This document shows positions 59,454 through 64,000 of a stretch of 64,000 nt of DNA, in pieces. The stretch covers positions 17,327 to 81,326 of the forward strand of contig CAIWHK010000008.1 of the NCBI GenBank assembly GCA_903912525.1, read 5' to 3'. A model generated the notes under the pieces. It did not search any database, was not told the origin of the DNA, and saw only the letters and a list, made by a program, of their open reading frames with translations. A program made the position numbers and the translations under genes. This DNA comes from an uncultured bacterium. Its GTDB lineage: Bacteria > Krumholzibacteriota > Krumholzibacteriia > LZORAL124-64-63. Every line of letters begins with the position of its first letter. The stretch's first letter is position 1.

Positions 59454-60920
59454 ATGTCGATCGCTGCCAATCCCCTTGGCCGGGCCACGCTCGGCCGCAA
59501 GCTCACCGCCGGTCTCAGTCTCGTGGTGGCCACCCTGGTGGTCATGAGCATCGGCGGCTATTCCACCGGCCTGCGCATCGAGCGCGCCGCCACGGCGGCG
59601 GCGGCGAACAGTTCGCGCGCATCGGCGCTGGCCGACCGCGCCCGCCAGATGAAGTTCGACGCCGTGCAGGTGCAGCAGTGGCTGCAGGACATCTCGGCGA
59701 CCCGCGGGCTGGACGGCCTGGACGACGGATACGACGAGGCGTCGGCGTCGCGCACCAGTTTCGTGTCGGGCATCGAGGAATTCCGCCGCGAGTTCCGCGA
59801 CACGGGCGACGCCGCTTCGCTGGCGACGCTCGACCGCCTCGCCGCCACGTTCGAGGACTACTATGAGGTGGGCCGCGAGATGGCTGGTCGCTATGTGGCC
59901 GAGGGCCCGGCCGGCGGCAACCCGCTGATGCCGCGGTTCGACGCCGCCGCCGAGGCCCTGGTGGCGACGCTCGATCCGTTCGTCGCCGCGCAGGTAGGAT
60001 CCATCGATGCCGCGACCGGCAGCGTGGTCGCCGACGCGCGCCTGATCCGGCGCCTGACGATCATCGGCAGCCTCCTGTCGCTGCTGCTGGCGACCGTCGT
60101 CGCCGTCGTCCTGGTCCGCAGCATCACGCGGCCGATCACCCGCCTGGCCGGTGAACTGCAGCGTTGCGCCGTCGAGACGGGCCACGCCGCGGCCGAACTG
60201 GACGCCGCCAGCGCCGAACTGGCCGAGGGCGCCACGACGTCGGCCGGCTCCATCGAGCGCACTGCCGACGGCATCGCGACGTTCGCGCAACTGGTGGCCG
60301 GCAACAGCCACCGTGCCCAGAACGCCCGCGCGCTGGCGGCCGACGCCAAGGCCCGCACCGACCAGGGCACCGCGGCCATGGCGCGCATGACCGAGGCGAT
60401 CGGCCAGATCCGCACCTCGGCGACCGAGACGGCGCGCATCGTGAAGGTCATCGACGAGATCGCCTTCCAGACGAACCTGCTGGCGCTCAACGCGGCGGTC
60501 GAGGCGGCCAGGGCGGGCGACGCCGGGCGCGGCTTCGCGGTGGTGGCCGAGGAGGTCGGGAACCTGGCGAAGCGCTCGGCCGAGGCGGCGCGCAATTCGA
60601 CCGTACTGATCAACGAGTCGGGCCAGCGCGCGGCGAACGGTTCGCGGATCTGCGACGAGATCGACGGCCTGCTGCGGGGACTGTCCGAGGCGACCGAGGC
60701 GGTCAGTACGCTGGTCGACGAGATCGCCGACGCCGGCCAGACCCAGAGCGGGGGCATCGCCGAGGTGCGCCACACCCTGGACCAGTTGCGCGCCGAGACG
60801 CAGGCCAACGCCGCGCGCTCCGAGCAGACGGCCAGTTGCGCCACGCAGCAGACCGCCGCGGCGCAGCGGATGGCGGTCATCTCGGACGAGCTGCAGCGGA
60901 TGGTGACCGGCGGCGCCTGA
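59454..60920 (+). CDS. methyl-accepting chemotaxis protein
   Basis: A 488-residue receptor: helix 1 (about 18-38), a periplasmic or four-helix ligand domain (about 45-190), helix 2 (about 198-220), a HAMP-like region, and the cytoplasmic signalling domain with the hairpin tip EIAFQTNLLALNAAVEAARAG and AVVAEEVGNLAKRSAEAA. The latter is the conserved CheA/CheW contact. No CheA or CheW is nearby. It probably serves the CheY-CheR-CheY set at 3.4-5 kb or other chemotaxis genes outside the window. Confidence 0.95.
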   Translation: MSIAANPLGRATLGRKLTAGLSLVVATLVVMSIGGYSTGLRIERAATAAAANSSRASALADRARQMKFDAVQVQQWLQDISATRGLDGLDDGYDEASASRTSFVSGIEEFRREFRDTGDAASLATLDRLAATFEDYYEVGREMAGRYVAEGPAGGNPLMPRFDAAAEALVATLDPFVAAQVGSIDAATGSVVADARLIRRLTIIGSLLSLLLATVVAVVLVRSITRPITRLAGELQRCAVETGHAAAELDAASAELAEGATTSAGSIERTADGIATFAQLVAGNSHRAQNARALAADAKARTDQGTAAMARMTEAIGQIRTSATETARIVKVIDEIAFQTNLLALNAAVEAARAGDAGRGFAVVAEEVGNLAKRSAEAARNSTVLINESGQRAANGSRICDEIDGLLRGLSEATEAVSTLVDEIADAGQTQSGGIAEVRHTLDQLRAETQANAARSEQTASCATQQTAAAQRMAVISDELQRMVTGGA

Positions 60921-60956
60921 CGGCGACACGGTGCGGATCGGGCTTTGCGCCGGGAC

Positions 60957-60984
60957 GACGGCGGGGCATAATCACCCCGCCGTC
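60957..60984. terminator. hairpin after the chemoreceptor gene
   Basis: GACGGCGGGG-cataatca-CCCCGCCGTC, a perfect 10-bp stem with an 8-base loop, 36 bases after the stop. The following ATCCGTTTCG is only weakly T-rich, so it may be a terminator of modest strength. Confidence 0.6.
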
Positions 60985-61015
60985 ATCCGTTTCGTCCCTG
61001 CGTGAAAGGACCCGC

Positions 61016-63331
61016 ATGAGCCGCCTTTTCCTGTCGATCATCCTGGGCGCTGCCTTGGCCGCCACGGCCCCTGGTGCGTTCGCCGCCGCGCCGGCCGCCC
61101 TGGCCGTGAACGACCTCGCCATCCCGGTGACCACCGCCCACCCGCGCGAGTACATCTTCACCGACAAGGGAGCCGCGCACCTTGCCGGCGAATGCGTCGG
61201 CGTGGACTCGCGCAGCTACCACGGCTTCTACATCGCGATGAACGAGGTCGTCGACGGCTGGTCGCTGCGGCTGGAAAGCGGCGTCGAACTGGGCGCCGCC
61301 ACCGCCTTCGAGGCCGACGTGTATCCCGACCGCCTGGTGCGCCGCCACCGGCTGCCCGACGGCGGCATCGTCACCGAGACGGTCGAGCTGTTCGATCGCG
61401 AGAACGGCTTCCGCGTGCAGTGGGACGACGTGCCGTCCGGCGCCTTCGCCGTCGTGCCGCGCGTGGACATGCGCTTCCTGTGGAAGGTGGAGCAGCCCGG
61501 CTACGAGGTGCGCTTCACCGGCGACGCCCTGCTGATGTGCCGCCAGGACAAGCTGGGCGCAGCGCCCGACCCGGCGCACCCGGCGTGGCTGGCCATCGCG
61601 GTGCGCGGGGCCGACCGCTTCGAGCCCGATGGTCGCGCCGTCGAGACGCGTTATGCAAAGGACGCGGCCCGCCGCGCGATGGAGAAGGCGTCGCCGTATC
61701 TCCCGGGCTCGCTGGCCGGGCGCATCCCGCCGCAGGTGCCGAGCGGCCGCGTCGAGGCCGTGTTCGCCGCCGATGTCGACGCCGACGCCGCGCAGGCCCG
61801 CGCGCTGCGGCTGCGCAGCGAGGCGTTCGACCTGTGCGCCGCCCGCCGTGCGCGCCTGGAGAAGCTCATCGCCGACTCACGCATCACGACCGGCGTCGAG
61901 CGCGACGACAAGGCGCTGGCCTGGGCCCGCGTTTCGCTGGACAACCTGATCATGAACCAGCGGGGCCCCGGCATCTACGCCGGCTTCTACTGGTTCACCA
62001 CCTACTGGGGCCGCGACACGTTCATCAGCCTGCCGGGCGCCTGCGTGACGAGCGGCGACTTCGGGACGGCGCGAACGCTGCTGCGCGGGTTCGCCGAGTT
62101 CCAGGAGAAGGACCCCGCCAGCAAGCGCGAGGGCCGCGTGCCCAACTTCGTCACCGTCGACCAGGTGCAGTACGCCAGCATCGACGGCACGTGGTGGTTC
62201 GTGCGCGCGCTGGACGAGCTGTGGCGGCAGTCGGGCGATGACGCGTTCGCACGTGAGATGGTGCCTGTCGTGTACCGCGCCGTCGCCGGAGTCGAGCGGC
62301 ACGCGATGGACGCCGAGGGCTTCCTGACGCACGGCGACGGCGAGTCGTGGATGGACGGCGGCGGCGAGCAGCATCCGTACTCGCCGCGCAGCACGCGCGC
62401 GGTCGAGGTGCAGGCGCTGTGGCACCGCGGTTTGCTGACGGCCGCGATGATGGCCGAACGCTTCGGTTGGGCCGGCTACAGCGATGGGGAAGCCGAGCGT
62501 TCCGGCGCACAGTTGGCCGCCGACTACCGGGCCATGGCCGACAAGCTGGCCGCGAACTTCCACAAGCGGTTCTGGGTGAATGGCCGCCTGGTCGACCACC
62601 TGAACGCGGACGGCTCGCCCGACACGCAGGTGCGCCCCAATGCGATGCTGGCGGTCATGGCCTCGCCGACGCTGTTCACGGCGGCGCAGCGCGCGAAGAT
62701 CACCGACGAAGCCGCGCGCGAACTGGTGCGGCCGCACGGCGTGCTGTCGCTGACGGCCAAGGATCCGAACTTCCACCCGAAGCACGTCGACCTGGCGAAG
62801 TACCACTACGACGAGGCCTACCACAACGGCGACGTCTGGCTGTGGCTCTCGGGCGCGTACGTGTCATCGCTGAACAACCCGCGCGACGGCTTCGGCCAGA
62901 CCCGCATGCTGATGGACGAGATCCTGGACGAGGGGGCCGTCGGCACCGCGCAGGAGATCCGCGACGGGGCGCCGGCCGCCAGCAACGACGAGTTCGGCGG
63001 CGCCACCAGCCAGGCCTGGACGCTGGCCGAGCTGCTGCGAAACGTGGTGCAGGACTACGTGGGGCTGCATGTGGACCTGACCGCGCCCGAGCCGGTGATC
63101 ATGATCCAGCCCTCGCTGCCGGCGGCGTGGCCGTCGCTGTCGGTGGCGACGCGCATCGGGGCGGCGCCTTGCACCATCACGGTGCCGGGGGCGGGGAAGG
63201 CGCCGGTCGTCGCTTTCACGTCCGCGCCGGACCCGCGCTGGCGGTACACCTGGCGCAAGGACGACGGGCGCGAGCTTGCCGGCTCCGTGGCGGCCAAGGA
63301 CGGCGCCTGGACCGTCACTTTCGGCAGGTAG
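61016..63331 (+). CDS. exported glycogen debranching enzyme-like amylo-alpha-1,6-glucosidase
   Basis: A 771-residue protein with a signal peptide (to about residue 25, AFAAAP). The N-terminal beta-rich domain (about 35-260) and the (alpha/alpha)6 barrel (FYWFTTYWGRDTFISLPG, DGTWWFVRALDELW, GDGESWMDGGGEQ, EAYHNGDVWLWLSGAY) match the bacterial GDE/GH133 family. YWGRDTF and DGESWMD carry the likely acid residues. An exported form is less usual than cytoplasmic glycogen debranchers; it may act on external alpha-glucans. The CBM48 gene at 57.3-57.6 kb may share the theme. Confidence 0.88.
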   Translation: MSRLFLSIILGAALAATAPGAFAAAPAALAVNDLAIPVTTAHPREYIFTDKGAAHLAGECVGVDSRSYHGFYIAMNEVVDGWSLRLESGVELGAATAFEADVYPDRLVRRHRLPDGGIVTETVELFDRENGFRVQWDDVPSGAFAVVPRVDMRFLWKVEQPGYEVRFTGDALLMCRQDKLGAAPDPAHPAWLAIAVRGADRFEPDGRAVETRYAKDAARRAMEKASPYLPGSLAGRIPPQVPSGRVEAVFAADVDADAAQARALRLRSEAFDLCAARRARLEKLIADSRITTGVERDDKALAWARVSLDNLIMNQRGPGIYAGFYWFTTYWGRDTFISLPGACVTSGDFGTARTLLRGFAEFQEKDPASKREGRVPNFVTVDQVQYASIDGTWWFVRALDELWRQSGDDAFAREMVPVVYRAVAGVERHAMDAEGFLTHGDGESWMDGGGEQHPYSPRSTRAVEVQALWHRGLLTAAMMAERFGWAGYSDGEAERSGAQLAADYRAMADKLAANFHKRFWVNGRLVDHLNADGSPDTQVRPNAMLAVMASPTLFTAAQRAKITDEAARELVRPHGVLSLTAKDPNFHPKHVDLAKYHYDEAYHNGDVWLWLSGAYVSSLNNPRDGFGQTRMLMDEILDEGAVGTAQEIRDGAPAASNDEFGGATSQAWTLAELLRNVVQDYVGLHVDLTAPEPVIMIQPSLPAAWPSLSVATRIGAAPCTITVPGAGKAPVVAFTSAPDPRWRYTWRKDDGRELAGSVAAKDGAWTVTFGR

Positions 63332-63460
63332 GACGCAGATTCGGGGCGGCGCCCAGCCGGCGATCGATTATCTTCCCGGGGCACGACCAAGGCCCCCGGG
63401 GCCCTTTGCTTTGCCCACCGGGCGCCGGGCGCCCGCCACTCCACCGAGAAGGAGCCCGCC

Positions 63461-63964
<504 letters not shown>

Positions 63965-64000
63965 ATAAGCACGCCGGCCTGAACACAACATCGCGGGGAC

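Noticed and set aside
60164..61015. Long extension of the debranching enzyme frame through the chemoreceptor gene
   Set aside because: The stretch is Arg/Gly-rich, out of frame with the receptor, and a signal peptide at 61016 marks the real start.
63380..63420. CCCGGGG repeats that could form a terminator after the debranching enzyme
   Set aside because: Several overlapping G/C runs allow many pairings and no clear T-run follows; not distinguishable from composition.

Overview
The window is GC-rich, densely coding bacterial DNA with many overlapping stop/start pairs (TGATG, ATGA) between neighbouring genes. I saw no rRNA, tRNA, CRISPR array, insertion sequence or prophage. Two secreted proteins end in FlgD-type C-terminal domains of the kind common in the Fibrobacterota-Chlorobiota-Bacteroidota superphylum and related candidate phyla. 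Two others end in a shared tail, VPVE-x-x-SWG-x-x-KALFR. With eukaryote-like Ser/Thr kinases, an FHA-SpoIIE phosphatase and an NrfD-type respiratory module, this suggests an uncultured environmental lineage near Eisenbacteria or Krumholzibacteriota. That placement is inference.

Layout. 1-1.3 kb: end of a FlgD-tailed secreted protein and a parallel beta-helix protein of unusual base composition. 1.5-3.2 kb: mutM and a TerB/DnaJ protein. 3.4-5.1 kb: CheY-CheR-CheY. 5.2-7.7 kb: oligoendopeptidase F and a secreted protein. 7.8-11.1 kb: ferrous iron uptake (DtxR-type regulator, feoA, feoB, small Cys-rich membrane protein) behind two touching dyads. 11.1-12.4 kb: two secreted proteins. 12.4-13.8 kb: an HNH endonuclease gene carrying three copies of an 18-bp palindrome, followed by three more copies in tandem. 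13.8-18.6 kb: arginine biosynthesis, argD divergent from argC-argJ-argB-argR around a paired ARG-box dyad. 18.6-26 kb: ferredoxin-like protein, DUF4143 ATPase, amidase, arylamine N-acetyltransferase, a 13-repeat secreted protein. 26.3-30.3 kb: an ATP-grasp/methyltransferase/SDR cassette and a pyruvyltransferase-like protein. 30.5-35.1 kb: a respiratory operon (small protein, tetraheme cytochrome, four-cluster ferredoxin, NrfD, membrane protein) behind a good promoter. 36.5-42.7 kb: a nonulosonic (pseudaminic-type) acid operon with a NeuB-PseG fusion and a GH57-like protein. 43-47 kb: methyltransferase, nitrilase, hybrid histidine kinase. 47.3-49.6 kb: aminotransferase and a DUF4114-like secreted protein. 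49.7-53.9 kb: divergent FHA-GAF-SpoIIE phosphatase and Ser/Thr kinase-TPR protein. 53.8-59.2 kb: radical SAM protein, methyltransferase, SpsF-type cytidylyltransferase, CBM48 protein, class I amidotransferase, hypothetical. 59.4-64 kb: chemoreceptor, glycogen debranching enzyme, cyclophilin.

The strongest unexplained signal is the palindrome ACTTGCGCCGGCGCAAGT, present in full or near-full form ten times. It lies between genes and inside the HNH gene, where it is read in two different frames, so conservation is at DNA level. It looks like a dispersed element linked to the HNH protein, in the manner of REP elements with RAYT proteins or Rickettsia palindromic elements; the link is inferred. 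Other signals of note are the shared C-terminal tail, the NeuB-PseG fusion, the ARG-box dyad that builds two face-to-face promoters, and several near-perfect operator-like dyads.
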